DNA of 64,000 bases, taken from NCBI GenBank assembly GCA_944323075.1, contig CALURC010000008.1, positions 237,081-301,080 on the forward strand. The letters are read 5' to 3'. A model generated the notes under the pieces. The model was not told the DNA's origin. It searched no databases and saw nothing but the letters and a program-made list of their open reading frames with translations. Both the position numbers and the translations under genes were made by a program. Each line of letters begins with the position of its first letter. Positions within the stretch are counted from its first letter, which is position 1. Below, one piece after another: positions 54,068-63,845 of the stretch. This DNA comes from an uncultured Alistipes sp. (GTDB lineage: Bacteria > Bacteroidota > Bacteroidia > Bacteroidales > Rikenellaceae).

Positions 54068-54943
54068 TTAAAATACGATGAATCGTTCCGGATCGATCGG
54101 AGTCCCGTTTTGCCATAGTTCGAATTCAAAAATATTTTGTGTGTTATTGGTTGCAGGAGCTTCTCCTCCGGCATATCCGATGATCTCTCCGCTCGATACA
54201 CGGTCTCCTGTTTTCTTTAAGACACGGGTGTTGTGGCGGTATACGGATAGCATATTGTCAATGTGTTGAATCATGAGAGAAAAACCGCTTTCTGGATTCC
54301 AAGAAGAGGAGACTACCGTGCCGTCCATTACGGCCATCACTTGTTGGTCGGGACTTATGGTAAGCGTTACACCATAGCGTTTGTCGATTGGACTGAACTG
54401 TTCGGTGACGACGCCTTTGACCGGAGTGAACAGATCCAATGCGTTACGCAATGAACGGCGGGCGGCATCCGGATCGTTCAGACTGTATATTCCGCCGGCT
54501 GCTTCCATTTGTGAACGGAGTATGGAGTCTTCGACTATAGAGGCGACGATCGTATTGTTTTTTTTCGAGGTGTCAACTACGGTCACGTTATTTCGTGTAA
54601 CCGGATTTTTCCCGGCCATGATTAAAGAGATATTTTCGCTGTATATCTGCATGTTGCGAATCTCTTGTTCCAAAGAGTCGAGGCGAACGATATTTTCGAT
54701 CAACAGCGTGCGCGATTTGTTGCCCGGATAGCCGGGAATCAAATCTAATATTGGCGTATAGGCGACCGTTGTAGTAATGATAATGAAAAGCACAAGAATT
54801 AATGCGATGAATCCGGCCAGCAGATTAAGCGGACTGATGTACATGTACCATACTTCTCTGTCCGTATGCAGGTTTCGTATGCTGACGCGATGCTTTTCGC
54901 GCAGATTCCGAATGAAGTATAGAATGCTTTCCTTTAATTTCAT
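54068..54943 (-). CDS. Membrane-anchored M23/LytM-like protein without metal ligands
   Basis: A 291-residue protein with a basic N-terminal cytoplasmic part, one membrane segment (about 40-62), a coiled-coil-like stretch (about 80-115) and a C-terminal LytM fold. The fold is clear from VKGVVTEQFSP, AVMDGTVVSSSWNP, SVYRHNTRVLKKTGDRVSSG and EIIGYAGG, but the zinc ligands are missing: the HxGxD motif reads RYGVTLT and the final HxH reads IFEFEL. Like EnvC or NlpD of E. coli it may regulate an amidase rather than cut peptidoglycan itself. The ATG at 54943 was chosen over a TTG 18 bases upstream. Confidence 0.8.
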   Translation of the reverse strand: MKLKESILYFIRNLREKHRVSIRNLHTDREVWYMYISPLNLLAGFIALILVLFIIITTTVAYTPILDLIPGYPGNKSRTLLIENIVRLDSLEQEIRNMQIYSENISLIMAGKNPVTRNNVTVVDTSKKNNTIVASIVEDSILRSQMEAAGGIYSLNDPDAARRSLRNALDLFTPVKGVVTEQFSPIDKRYGVTLTISPDQQVMAVMDGTVVSSSWNPESGFSLMIQHIDNMLSVYRHNTRVLKKTGDRVSSGEIIGYAGGEAPATNNTQNIFEFELWQNGTPIDPERFIVF

Positions 54944-54969
54944 GAGAATATTTGTTACCAAACAACTTA

Positions 54970-55002
54970 CAAAGATAATAATTTCTATCGGCTAACGGCA
55001 AA
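54970..55002 (-). promoter_or_regulatory. Promoter of the LytM-like gene
   Basis: On the minus strand TTTG (55002-54999), a 21-base spacer and an exact TATCTTTG box (54977-54970). It may also drive dxr and rseP downstream. Confidence 0.65.
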
Positions 55003-55052
55003 ACGGAGGAAATATAAAGATTATTTTGAGAATCTTTTTTTATTCCGGTGTG

Positions 55053-55083
55053 TTTTGAAAATAAGTTATAAAGTGTAAATTTG
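55053..55083 (+). promoter_or_regulatory. Promoter of the sugar nucleotidyltransferase operon
   Basis: TTTT (55053-55056), a 19-base spacer and an exact TAAATTTG box (55076-55083); TTTG one base later gives an 18-base spacer. The leader would be about 130 bases, with no fold I can recognise as a riboswitch. Confidence 0.5.
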
Positions 55084-55222
55084 CGTAGAGATTGTTCGGC
55101 TGTTTCTTTTGGAACGGTTGATGTTGAGGTCGTTTTATCGAGATTTGGTATCGGTGTTTGGGAGAATAGCGGTCAAAGATCTATGGTGAAACGACAAGTT
55201 GATTTTTTTAACGAAACATAAT

Positions 55223-56137
55223 ATGTTGAAACCTACACTTTTGGTTCTTGCTGCGGGTATGGGATCCCGCTATGGTTCATTGAAACAGATGGATGGTGTT
55301 GGCCCTAATGGGGAGGCTATCATCGATTACTCCATTTATGATGCGATACGGGCCGGTTTCGGACGTGTCGTTTTCGTAATTCGGCATACTTTTGAGAAAG
55401 AGTTCCGTGAAATGTTTACTCCGGAACGCTTCGGGGGTAAGATCGATATCGATTTCGTATTTCAGGAACTCGACAAATTACCGGAAGGATTCACCGTTCC
55501 GGCTGACCGTGTTAAACCGTGGGGAACGAATCATGCCGTAATGATGGCCGAAGGGGTGATCAAGGAGGAGCCCTTTGCCGTGATCAACTCCGATGACTTC
55601 TATGGAGCTGAAGCCTATAAAACGATCGGCGATTATTTGCGCAGCGTTTCCGGTCAGCAAAACCATTACTGTATGGTAGGTTATGAGCTGAAGAATACGC
55701 TTTCCGATTATGGATCCGTATCCCGGGGTATCTGCGGGTTGGACAATAATGGAAATCTTACTTCGATGGTGGAACGAACCAAAATCGAACGGCATAACGG
55801 CAAGATCGTTTATGAGGATGAAAAGGGTGATCTGTTCCCGTTGGCGGAGGATACTCTTGTCTCGATGAATATGTTCGGCTTTACCCCCGATTATTTTAAA
55901 TACTCTAAAGATTATTTCAGCGCGTATTTGAAAGATAATATCGACAATCCTAAATCGGAGTTCTATATTCCGACGATGGTCAATAAACTGGTTAAGGAAG
56001 GACGCGTTCAGCTCCGTGTGTTGCATAGTTCGGCACAGTGGTTCGGGGTGACTTACAAAGAGGACCGTCCGGCTGTTGTAGAGCGGATCCGCCGTCAGAT
56101 CGAAGCTGGAATCTATCCCGAAAAACTCTGGAAATAA
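55223..56137 (+). CDS. Sugar nucleotidyltransferase-like protein
   Basis: A 304-residue protein of the NTP_transferase family, which joins a sugar phosphate to a nucleotide. The nucleotide loop is LVLAAGMGSRYGSLKQMDGVG at the N-terminus, the metal-binding Asp pair is in VINSDDFYG, and the central WGTNHAVMMAE block fits. It is shorter than typical glucose-1-phosphate thymidylyltransferase or GMP families, and its sugar is unknown. It precedes galM by 10 bases and the FHS permease, suggesting a role in sugar uptake and use. Start at 55223 (an upstream in-frame TTG is less likely). Confidence 0.78.
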   Translation: MLKPTLLVLAAGMGSRYGSLKQMDGVGPNGEAIIDYSIYDAIRAGFGRVVFVIRHTFEKEFREMFTPERFGGKIDIDFVFQELDKLPEGFTVPADRVKPWGTNHAVMMAEGVIKEEPFAVINSDDFYGAEAYKTIGDYLRSVSGQQNHYCMVGYELKNTLSDYGSVSRGICGLDNNGNLTSMVERTKIERHNGKIVYEDEKGDLFPLAEDTLVSMNMFGFTPDYFKYSKDYFSAYLKDNIDNPKSEFYIPTMVNKLVKEGRVQLRVLHSSAQWFGVTYKEDRPAVVERIRRQIEAGIYPEKLWK

Positions 56138-56147
56138 GCGAACGATT

Positions 56148-57209
56148 ATGGATATAGAACAAAAAGTTTGGGGTATTACGCCCGAGGGAGAGGCGGTCAT
56201 CCTGTATAAATTGATTAATGCACATGGTGCTTCCGTACAGTTGACCAACTTTGGGGCAACAGTCGTATCGATCGAGGTTCCGGACCGGGAAGGAAAACTC
56301 GCGAATGTGGCGTTGGGTTACGATGATTTCAAGGGTTATAAGAATGATGGTCCTTATATGGGAAAGACCGTCGGCCGTTTTGCCAACCGTATCGGAAATT
56401 CTCGTTTTGTGTTGGATGGCAAGGAGTATCGATTGAGTGCAAATTGTGCAGGAGGTCACCACATTCATGGCGGAGGAGCAGATGGTTTTGCCAATAAGGT
56501 GTGGGAGAGTCGGGTAGAGACGGACCGTGTTGCCTTTTCGCTGTTCAGTCCCGATGGAGATCAGGGATATCCCGGCGATTTGCAGGCTGAAGTGGTATAC
56601 GATTGGTCAGATGACTGTGAATTGGAGATCACCTATTATGCGAAAACTTCGGCTCCGACGATTATTAACCTGACCAATCACTCCTATTTTAATCTGAAAG
56701 GAGAGGATCGTCCGGGTGCGATGGATCAACAGCTTAAATTGAATTCCCATAAGTATCTGCTTTACGATGCAAACTGCATCTGTACGGGAGAACTGGTTGA
56801 AGTAAAGGGAACTCCGATGGATTTTACGGAGTTTAAACCGTTGTCTCGGGATATCGATGCCGATTACGAACCGTTGCGTTATGGATCGGGTTATGATCAG
56901 AGTTGGGCAATTGACGGATACGAGAAAGGAAAACTCTCCGAGGCAGGTATTCTGTATGATCCGGAGAGCGGACGGCGTTTGCGGATCTCGACTACTCAGC
57001 CTTCGATCCATATTTATGCGGGTAATTTCTTGAAAGGATGTCCGCGTAGCATCAGCGGTCATGAGTACGACAACCGTGCGGGTGTTGCGATTGAGTGTCA
57101 GGCCTACCCGAATAGTCCGAACTGTGCGAACTTCCCGAGTACAGTACTGCGTCCTGGTGAGTTGTATAACGAAAAAATTATTTTCCGTTTCGATACGGTT
57201 GCGCGTTAG
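56148..57209 (+). CDS. galM: Aldose 1-epimerase
   Basis: Mutarotase (353 residues) interconverts alpha- and beta-anomers of aldohexoses. The substrate motifs GGHHIHGGGADGFANKVWE and SPDGDQGYPGDLQAEV are clear, the catalytic base/acid pair is His in NLTNHSYFNL and Glu in GVAIECQAYPNSPN. It has no signal peptide, so it acts in the cytoplasm. It follows the nucleotidyltransferase gene by 10 bases and precedes the permease by 49 bases; the three likely form one unit. Confidence 0.93.
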   Translation: MDIEQKVWGITPEGEAVILYKLINAHGASVQLTNFGATVVSIEVPDREGKLANVALGYDDFKGYKNDGPYMGKTVGRFANRIGNSRFVLDGKEYRLSANCAGGHHIHGGGADGFANKVWESRVETDRVAFSLFSPDGDQGYPGDLQAEVVYDWSDDCELEITYYAKTSAPTIINLTNHSYFNLKGEDRPGAMDQQLKLNSHKYLLYDANCICTGELVEVKGTPMDFTEFKPLSRDIDADYEPLRYGSGYDQSWAIDGYEKGKLSEAGILYDPESGRRLRISTTQPSIHIYAGNFLKGCPRSISGHEYDNRAGVAIECQAYPNSPNCANFPSTVLRPGELYNEKIIFRFDTVAR

Positions 57210-57258
57210 GCACGTGTCTCTAGTTTAGCCAATTATTAACCTAAAATAGAAGTTATAG

Positions 57259-58551
57259 ATGGAATCTACAAAACAAAAAAGTTATGTGTTGCCGATTATT
57301 ATGATGTTCGCGCTCTTTTTTATGATCGCGTTCGTTACGGGGCTTCAGAATCCGATGGGAATCATCGTGAAAAACCAGTTCGGTGCATCGAATTTTATGT
57401 CCCAATTGGGAAATGCGGCAAACTTTATCGCATATGCGTTCATGGGACTCCCTGCCGGTATCATGTTGCAGCGTTTGGGGTATAAAAAAACCTCGCTGGT
57501 TGCAATTATGGTTGGTTTTGTCGGTGTATTGATCTCTTACATTTCGGGAATCGTGGAGAGCTTCGGCGTTTATTTGATCGGAGCACTTGTTTCCGGTTTT
57601 TCGATGTGTATGCTTAACACCGTAGTCAATCCGATGTTGAATACATTGGGTGGCGGTGGAAATCGTGGAAACCAGTTAGTACAGTTCGGTGGTTCGTGTA
57701 ACTCGATCGGGGCAACCATTGTGCCGGTATTAGTAGGATATCTGATCGGTGGGCAGGTGGATACAGCCTCGATTAGCGATGCCAATCCCGCATTGTTCTT
57801 GGCAATGGGTATTTTTGCTTTGGCTTTTGTTGTCTTTGCATTCGTTCGTATCCCAGAGCCTCACTTGGCAGCTGCTGCAGAAATGAAAAAAGAGAAGGAC
57901 AAACACAGTCCATTCTCGTTCCGTCATTTCGTATTGGGAACTTTGGCAATTTTCTTTTATGTCGGGGTTGAGGTTGGAATCGCCAATACTTCGAACCTGT
58001 TTATGACAGAGGGCGTTGATAAAGGTGGTTTGGGAATCGATACGACAATTGCAGGAACGATCGTTGGAACTTATTGGTTCTTTATGTTGATCGGACGTCT
58101 TTTGGGTGGAGTTATCGGAAGTCGGGTTTCCAGCCGGACCATGTTGACGACCGTTAGCGCTGTGGCTGCTCTTTTCATCCTTTTGGCTATATTCAGTCCG
58201 CTGACTACGACGGTAAATATGCCGGTGTTTAAATCGGATATTTCGTTTGGGCTTGCTGAAGTGCCCATCGGAGTGATGTTTATGATCCTGTGCGGATTGT
58301 GTACCTCTGTTATGTGGGGTAATATTTTCAATCTGGCTGTCGAAGGATTGGGTAAATACACGGCGGCTGCATCGGGTATCTTCATGGTGATGGTTTGCGG
58401 TGGCGGTATCCTGCCGTTGATTCAAGGTTATGTGGCCGACGGTTTCGGCTTCCTGAACAGTTTCTGGGTGATCATCGTAGCATTGGCTTATATGTTGTTC
58501 TATGCCCAGATCGGTTCCAAAAATGTAAATAAGGATATTCCGGTAGATTAG
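57259..58551 (+). CDS. FHS-family sugar permease (FucP/GluP-like)
   Basis: A 430-residue major-facilitator protein with about 12 membrane segments. It shows the FHS pattern: FVTGLQNPMGIIVKNQFG near the start, AYAFMGLPAGIMLQRLGYKK, the conserved GGGGNRGNQLVQFGGSCNSIG loop and NTSNLFMTEGVD in the second half. These permeases import glucose, galactose or fucose with protons. Location with galM suggests an aldohexose. Terminator follows at 58579. Confidence 0.88.
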   Translation: MESTKQKSYVLPIIMMFALFFMIAFVTGLQNPMGIIVKNQFGASNFMSQLGNAANFIAYAFMGLPAGIMLQRLGYKKTSLVAIMVGFVGVLISYISGIVESFGVYLIGALVSGFSMCMLNTVVNPMLNTLGGGGNRGNQLVQFGGSCNSIGATIVPVLVGYLIGGQVDTASISDANPALFLAMGIFALAFVVFAFVRIPEPHLAAAAEMKKEKDKHSPFSFRHFVLGTLAIFFYVGVEVGIANTSNLFMTEGVDKGGLGIDTTIAGTIVGTYWFFMLIGRLLGGVIGSRVSSRTMLTTVSAVAALFILLAIFSPLTTTVNMPVFKSDISFGLAEVPIGVMFMILCGLCTSVMWGNIFNLAVEGLGKYTAAASGIFMVMVCGGGILPLIQGYVADGFGFLNSFWVIIVALAYMLFYAQIGSKNVNKDIPVD

Positions 58552-58578
58552 TCGGAGTAATTGTTTTGAATGAAATGT

Positions 58579-58610
58579 AGAGAGCGGTTAGATACAAATA
58601 GCCGCTCTCT
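58579..58610 (+). terminator. Terminator after the FHS permease
   Basis: Twelve-base stem (58579-58590 with 58599-58610, one G-T pair) over an 8-base loop. Confidence 0.75.
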
Positions 58611-58628
58611 GTTATTATTTTTAAGATC

Positions 58629-60452
58629 ATGAGAAAGTTGTTTTTTGTAGGGATAGTCGGATTGATTTTAGCGACGAATCCGAAATGTGTCGAGGCACAA
58701 CAGGTGGCAAGCGATCAGTGGGCGGCGACGGATGGCCTCGGACGAAAATTGCCGGACAGAGAGCAGACCCGTGCTCGACGTGATGACCGGAAAGTAGCTC
58801 TTTTTTACTGGACGTGGCATACCTCGCCAATTACCGATTATCGCCGGATCGGGAACATTACTCAGATTCTTAAAGAGCATCCCGAAGCGATTGAAGACTT
58901 TTATCATCCGGCGTGGGACATCGGCGGAAACTCCTATTTCTGGGATGAACCCCTGTTCGGGTATTACCGGACAACAGATCCGTGGGTATTGCGGAAGCAT
59001 GCCGAAATGTTGGCAGATGCCGGAGTGGATGTCGTGTTTTTCGATTGTACGAACGGCTCTTTTACGTGGAAGTCCTCCTATGACGTATTGATCGATGTAT
59101 GGACGCAGGCACAAAAGGATGGAGTCAATGTACCGAAGATTGCCTTTATGTTACCGTTCGGACCGATCGATGAGTCGCTGGTTTCACTTAGGATGTTGTA
59201 CGAAGACATTTACAAATCGGGGCGGGCAAAGAATCTTTGGTTTTATCTGCACGGAAAGCCCTGCATCATGGCCTATCCCGACAACCTGACCGACTCGAAA
59301 GAGGACCGGGAGATCGCACAATTCTTCACTTTTCGCCCCGGGCAGCCCGACATTGTGGACGGTCCTATGCGTCCCGATCACTGGGGATGGCTCGAAACCT
59401 ACCCGCAGCATAAGTATGTGGAGCGTTCGGATGGCAGTTGCGAACAGATGGTGGTCTGTGTCGCCCAGAATACGAATGCGGCAAGCGGAGGACACTGTTG
59501 TGCATTTAATGCACCCGGTACATACGGTCGCAGTTATACCCAACAGCACGGACAGGATACTCGTGAGGATGCCTATCTGTACGGGTTGAACATTCAGGAG
59601 CAGTGGGATTATGCCCTGTCGTGCGACCCCGATCTGATTTTCGTTACGGGCTGGAATGAGTTCATTGCTGGGAAACACATCGGATGGCATCCTGCTCGAC
59701 CGTACTATCCGTTTGCTTTCCCCGATCAGTTCGATTGGGAACGGAGCCGCGACATCGAACCGGTCAAGGCTTGGAGGGACAAGGGAGATGTTTACTATAT
59801 CCAACTGGTAGATAATATTCGCCGGTATAAGGGCGTTTCCGATCCCTCTGAGGTTTCGTCGCCCCGAAGCTTTAAGATTGGCCGTTTTGAAGGTTGGAGT
59901 GACGTATTGCCCGATTTTCGGCATTATAAAGGGAATACGATACACCGTAGTAGTCCTGGACATGCGGATATGTTCTATACCAATACTACGGGACGGAACG
60001 ATATTGTGGATGCAAAAGTGGCCAGAGACCGACGGTATGTCTACTTTTATGTCGAGACGGCTGAAAATCTGACTCCCGAGAGCGATCCGAACTGGATGAT
60101 GCTCTTCATCGATACCGACCGCGACAAGTCAACCGGATGGGGCGGATACGATTTCGTTTTGAATGATGAGTCACCCGAGAAGGGGAAATGTGTTTTGTCC
60201 CGCAGTATCGGTTCAGAGTGGGGATGGGAGCGTGTTGGGACGGTCGATTATGCAGTTGACGGAAATCGCATGGAGATTCGCATTCCTCGCTCGCTTTTGA
60301 ACTTGGACGGGTCGCTCGCTTTTGAATTCAAGTGGAGCGATAATATGCAGGAAGAGGGTAATATTATGGATTTCTATGTCAACGGGGATGCTGCGCCCGG
60401 AGGTCGGTTCAATTTTGTGTACGACGAGCGAAACAGTGGTGAGAAACGTTGA
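58629..60452 (+). CDS. Secreted GH99/GH71-like hydrolase with a C-terminal CBM9-like domain
   Basis: A 607-residue protein with a signal peptide (MRKLFFVGIVGLILATNPKCVEA). The N-terminal barrel-like domain (about 55-400) has the start KVALFYWTWHTSPITDYRRI, VDVVFFDCTNG, and GWNEFIAGKH, like the GH99-related (WbsX/GH71) proteins. The C-terminal 200 residues, with YVYFYVETAENLTPES and MMLFIDTDRDKSTGWGGYD, look like a CBM9-type binding domain. A close paralogue of this C-terminus is encoded at the right edge of the window. The glycan is unknown; pairing with GH106 suggests rhamnose-containing material. Confidence 0.7.
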   Translation: MRKLFFVGIVGLILATNPKCVEAQQVASDQWAATDGLGRKLPDREQTRARRDDRKVALFYWTWHTSPITDYRRIGNITQILKEHPEAIEDFYHPAWDIGGNSYFWDEPLFGYYRTTDPWVLRKHAEMLADAGVDVVFFDCTNGSFTWKSSYDVLIDVWTQAQKDGVNVPKIAFMLPFGPIDESLVSLRMLYEDIYKSGRAKNLWFYLHGKPCIMAYPDNLTDSKEDREIAQFFTFRPGQPDIVDGPMRPDHWGWLETYPQHKYVERSDGSCEQMVVCVAQNTNAASGGHCCAFNAPGTYGRSYTQQHGQDTREDAYLYGLNIQEQWDYALSCDPDLIFVTGWNEFIAGKHIGWHPARPYYPFAFPDQFDWERSRDIEPVKAWRDKGDVYYIQLVDNIRRYKGVSDPSEVSSPRSFKIGRFEGWSDVLPDFRHYKGNTIHRSSPGHADMFYTNTTGRNDIVDAKVARDRRYVYFYVETAENLTPESDPNWMMLFIDTDRDKSTGWGGYDFVLNDESPEKGKCVLSRSIGSEWGWERVGTVDYAVDGNRMEIRIPRSLLNLDGSLAFEFKWSDNMQEEGNIMDFYVNGDAAPGGRFNFVYDERNSGEKR

Positions 60453-60521
60453 TTTTTTATGTTTTTAAATATAAGTCTGTATAGCCTTCTTTTCTGAGGC
60501 TTGATAGGTAGGAAAACAATC

Positions 60522-60550
60522 GGGGCGACCTTCTGAAAAGGTCGCCCCGT
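60522..60550. terminator. Bidirectional hairpin between convergent glycosidase genes
   Basis: Perfect 12-base stem (60522-60533 with 60539-60550) with a 5-base loop. T-runs are weak on both sides. Confidence 0.6.
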
Positions 60551-60585
60551 GTTGTACCGGTATAATCCGGTTATTAGTTTATTTC

Positions 60586-63500
60586 TTATTTACCGTAAGC
60601 TACGCTTTCGATTACGACCGGACCGATCAAACCGGCTTTTTGCAGCGGTGAATCGGCTCTCCATGGGTTGCACGGAGTCCAAGTCGTACGTTCAGCCTCA
60701 GGCAGTTTCTGATCGCCGATCAAACGGTTTACCCAAGTGTTGACAACTTCGATTTCCAGTTCGTTGTCACCTTGTTTCACCAGATCGGTGATGTCCAATT
60801 TGTATGGTGCAGTCCATACGCCTCCGGCTTCTTGTCCGTTAACCTTCACGCGAGCCATGGCTACGAAATCATTCAGGTTGATCAAGATATTCTTGTCAGC
60901 CGGAACTTCGTCCAATTTGAACGTGTTTTTGTATGTAGCTGTACCCGAGTAGTATTTGATCTTGTCGTCGGCATTGGTCGACCAGTCTGTCAGGCTTTCG
61001 AATACGACGGGATCTTTCGGACCACGGAGTTTGTCGGCAAAGTCTACATTCCATGGACCTGCAACTTCAGTGATCTGTACAGGGGTCGGGTAGTTAACCT
61101 CTACGCTATTGCCTGCCGGCTGTCCTGCTTTGTCCATAAATACGACGAATGCACTTTCGTAAGGAGCCAGTTGCATCGGAACGGCAGTAGCACCCTCTTT
61201 CTGTTCGAAGGCGGTCAGTTTGCGGATATCGCCGGTTACCGGAGCCCAAAGTTCGGGTTGCAGACCCGTTACGCGGAATTCAGGTGTAACCGTGATCGTT
61301 TCGTTGCTTTGGTTGCTGATGAAGTAGATCTCTCCGTTAGCCAAAGTGCGGTGTCCGTAATGTACGGGAGCTCCTTCCGGAATACGGCAGTCTGGAATTA
61401 CACCGATTTGAGCGAAGGCCTCTTCCATCGTCAGACCGTTCATGATCATACCTTTGCCGTATTGTCTCGATTTAACGTTTACACCGTCCACGTCGCCCCA
61501 GATTTCGGCAGCCAAAGCTTTAACCTGTTCGTCAGCTTGCGGTTGGTTTTGCAGACTCGGAGAGCGGCTTGGAGCAGGTCCAAGTACGACAGCACCTTTC
61601 TGAATCAACTCTTTGATCTTTGTCAAAACCTCTGGACGCATGGTCTCGAGTTTCGGAAGAACCAGAATACTGTATTGTGTACCGTGAGGTAATGTGATCT
61701 TACCGTCTTTCACGTCCATGTATTTCTCGATCACTTCAGCGTTCATGTAGTCGAATTGATAACCTACGGGCAGAGCAGGATCTGCAATACCGGTCATCTT
61801 CGGTGCGTCTTCTCCGATGAAATAAGCTACGTCAGCTACATTCAGACCTTGTTGGAGCATGTAGTTCGCACGTTTGAGGTAGGTCGTGTAGACATCCATT
61901 TGTGAGAACCAAGTGTTGTAACGGTTGAATTCGTTACCGAATCCTGCATTTACACCCGGCATACGATCGTCCGGTTGTGTAATGTATACGTGCAGCAGGG
62001 TGTTGTTGATACCTTCTGCGAAGAAGCGGTCACCACGTTGTTTGATGACACCCGGATAGCGTGAATATGCGTTTCCTGCGCAAGTGTTCGATTCTGCGGA
62101 GACTTTGCGTTTTCCGTAGATGTGGGCACAAGAGGAGGCGGCACGATTTTCGATATCGCCGAGTTCGCCTTCACTCCAGAACTCACCTCCAATCTCATCG
62201 GACTGTCCACCGTACATCAGGAACTCTCCGGGGAATCCCCAGTGACCGTAGTTTTCGAGCCATGTGTGCAATCCGTATTTGTGGCTGATGTCGCGCAGAC
62301 CACCTACATAATCGTAAGCAACTTTATCGGCAACCATACGGCGAACATCCCACAAGAAGCGGTCTGATTCCTCTTCGCTACCTACTACAACGCCGTTGTA
62401 TACGGGGAGATAGGGCGTAGGATCGTAGCCATAACGGGTCTTGAACTCTTCGATCATGTTGTCCGTAAAGTTCTGTCCACCGGTTTCGTAGCTGTCCTGA
62501 ACTACGACTCTAAACGTTTTACGGTCTTCAGCCGGGATACGACGAAGAATTTCTCCCATATGAGCTTCAAAATGTTTTTCGATGTGTTCGCGGCTCATTT
62601 TGTCCGTTTCGTATCCAGTAGCTTCTGGAGATGCCGGACTGTTGGTTGTTCCGGTAGGAGTCATACCCATACGCAAAATTACCCATTCCCCTTCAGGAAC
62701 ATCCCATGTCAGGGTGCCGTCAGCACTCATGTATTGAGAAATATCCTGAACTTGTGCGGTTTTTACGATCGTTTCCGGATCGTCTACTTCCGGTTGAACA
62801 CGCCATTGATAATCTTTCCAATAGGGCAGAGGGGTCGGATGCATTTTGGCCAGCGTTTTTTCGCTGAATCGTTCTACCCGAGGAGCAGCGCCCAAAGAAA
62901 CTTCAGCCAGTCCGCTTCCGTTGTTGGCACCGGTGACAATCAGGCGGAAATCGGTAGCTGTCGTTGCCGGGATCGACATGACAACAGGAGCGTATGGATC
63001 AAAACCTACGTTAAGAGCAGGATTTGTCCGGTTGATATCGAATTGGACCAAAGTTTTGAAGGCATCCCCCTCTTTAACTTGCAGTTCGCATTGAGCTCCC
63101 ATTGGATGTTCCGTCGGTTTGAGAGTCAGGCTGCGGGCTGTAAAAGGTTCGTTAGCTTTCAGGTCGATCGTAATCGCTCCTCCAGCTGGCATGGAGATGC
63201 TTGTATTCATATCCCCATCCGTAAGCTTGGAGAGACCTGCCACGCTTGGAGTAGATGATATTTTCCCGTTTGTTTCGTTCAGGAAGAGCAGATCACCTTT
63301 CGGTGCAGGATAAGCGATGACCCGCACGTCTTGGAACGAATCGGCGGGAGCAACCAGTTTTTGATTCAATTTTACAGGTCCGGTTACACGCAATTCAGAA
63401 GAGTTCAGATAGCGCATAGCCTCTTTGGCTGTAACCCAAGGGCCACCTGATTGGCTCCACCCCGGAGAGTTAAAAATACCGATTTCGATATTCAATTCGG

Positions 63501-63840
63501 TCGCCTTTTTCAGAGCAGCGTGAAGAATCTTCCACCACTCTTCGCTTAGCATTTTGACGTTACCGTAAGGAATGTCGTCTTGTCCGATGTTTCCAATGAA
63601 GGCGCGGTTGATACCTGCTTTCTTCATTGATTCAAGGTCTTTAATAACCCCCTCTTCGGAGATGTTATTAGAGATCCAATACCAGTAAACGCTGGTCTGA
63701 ATCGAGTCGGGAGGTGTAATAAATCCCGATTCAAGTGCGGTGTACGGTACGGATTCGGCTTGTGAAGTTGTGCCGTTTCCGCAAGCCATCATGGCCGTTC
63801 CAGCCAATGCACAGAATGAAAGTTTAAGTAAATGATTCAT
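60586..63840 (-). CDS. GH106-like glycoside hydrolase (alpha-L-rhamnosidase family), lipoprotein
   Basis: A 1084-residue lipoprotein (lipobox MMAC, Cys20). The early blocks QTSVYWYWISNNISEEGVIK and MLSEEWWKILHAALKKATEL followed by GWSQSGGPW are typical of family GH106, whose known members release alpha-L-rhamnose. Further family parts are HTWLENYGHWGFPGEFLMYG and the YGKRKVSAESNT region, with candidate catalytic glutamates. A GH2-like sugar-binding domain ends the protein. Rhamnogalacturonan or a similar pectin is a plausible substrate, but related sequences of unknown specificity exist. The upstream gene stops 5 bases before its start, so they form one operon. Confidence 0.8.
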   Translation of the reverse strand: MNHLLKLSFCALAGTAMMACGNGTTSQAESVPYTALESGFITPPDSIQTSVYWYWISNNISEEGVIKDLESMKKAGINRAFIGNIGQDDIPYGNVKMLSEEWWKILHAALKKATELNIEIGIFNSPGWSQSGGPWVTAKEAMRYLNSSELRVTGPVKLNQKLVAPADSFQDVRVIAYPAPKGDLLFLNETNGKISSTPSVAGLSKLTDGDMNTSISMPAGGAITIDLKANEPFTARSLTLKPTEHPMGAQCELQVKEGDAFKTLVQFDINRTNPALNVGFDPYAPVVMSIPATTATDFRLIVTGANNGSGLAEVSLGAAPRVERFSEKTLAKMHPTPLPYWKDYQWRVQPEVDDPETIVKTAQVQDISQYMSADGTLTWDVPEGEWVILRMGMTPTGTTNSPASPEATGYETDKMSREHIEKHFEAHMGEILRRIPAEDRKTFRVVVQDSYETGGQNFTDNMIEEFKTRYGYDPTPYLPVYNGVVVGSEEESDRFLWDVRRMVADKVAYDYVGGLRDISHKYGLHTWLENYGHWGFPGEFLMYGGQSDEIGGEFWSEGELGDIENRAASSCAHIYGKRKVSAESNTCAGNAYSRYPGVIKQRGDRFFAEGINNTLLHVYITQPDDRMPGVNAGFGNEFNRYNTWFSQMDVYTTYLKRANYMLQQGLNVADVAYFIGEDAPKMTGIADPALPVGYQFDYMNAEVIEKYMDVKDGKITLPHGTQYSILVLPKLETMRPEVLTKIKELIQKGAVVLGPAPSRSPSLQNQPQADEQVKALAAEIWGDVDGVNVKSRQYGKGMIMNGLTMEEAFAQIGVIPDCRIPEGAPVHYGHRTLANGEIYFISNQSNETITVTPEFRVTGLQPELWAPVTGDIRKLTAFEQKEGATAVPMQLAPYESAFVVFMDKAGQPAGNSVEVNYPTPVQITEVAGPWNVDFADKLRGPKDPVVFESLTDWSTNADDKIKYYSGTATYKNTFKLDEVPADKNILINLNDFVAMARVKVNGQEAGGVWTAPYKLDITDLVKQGDNELEIEVVNTWVNRLIGDQKLPEAERTTWTPCNPWRADSPLQKAGLIGPVVIESVAYGK

Positions 63841-63845
63841 AAAAA

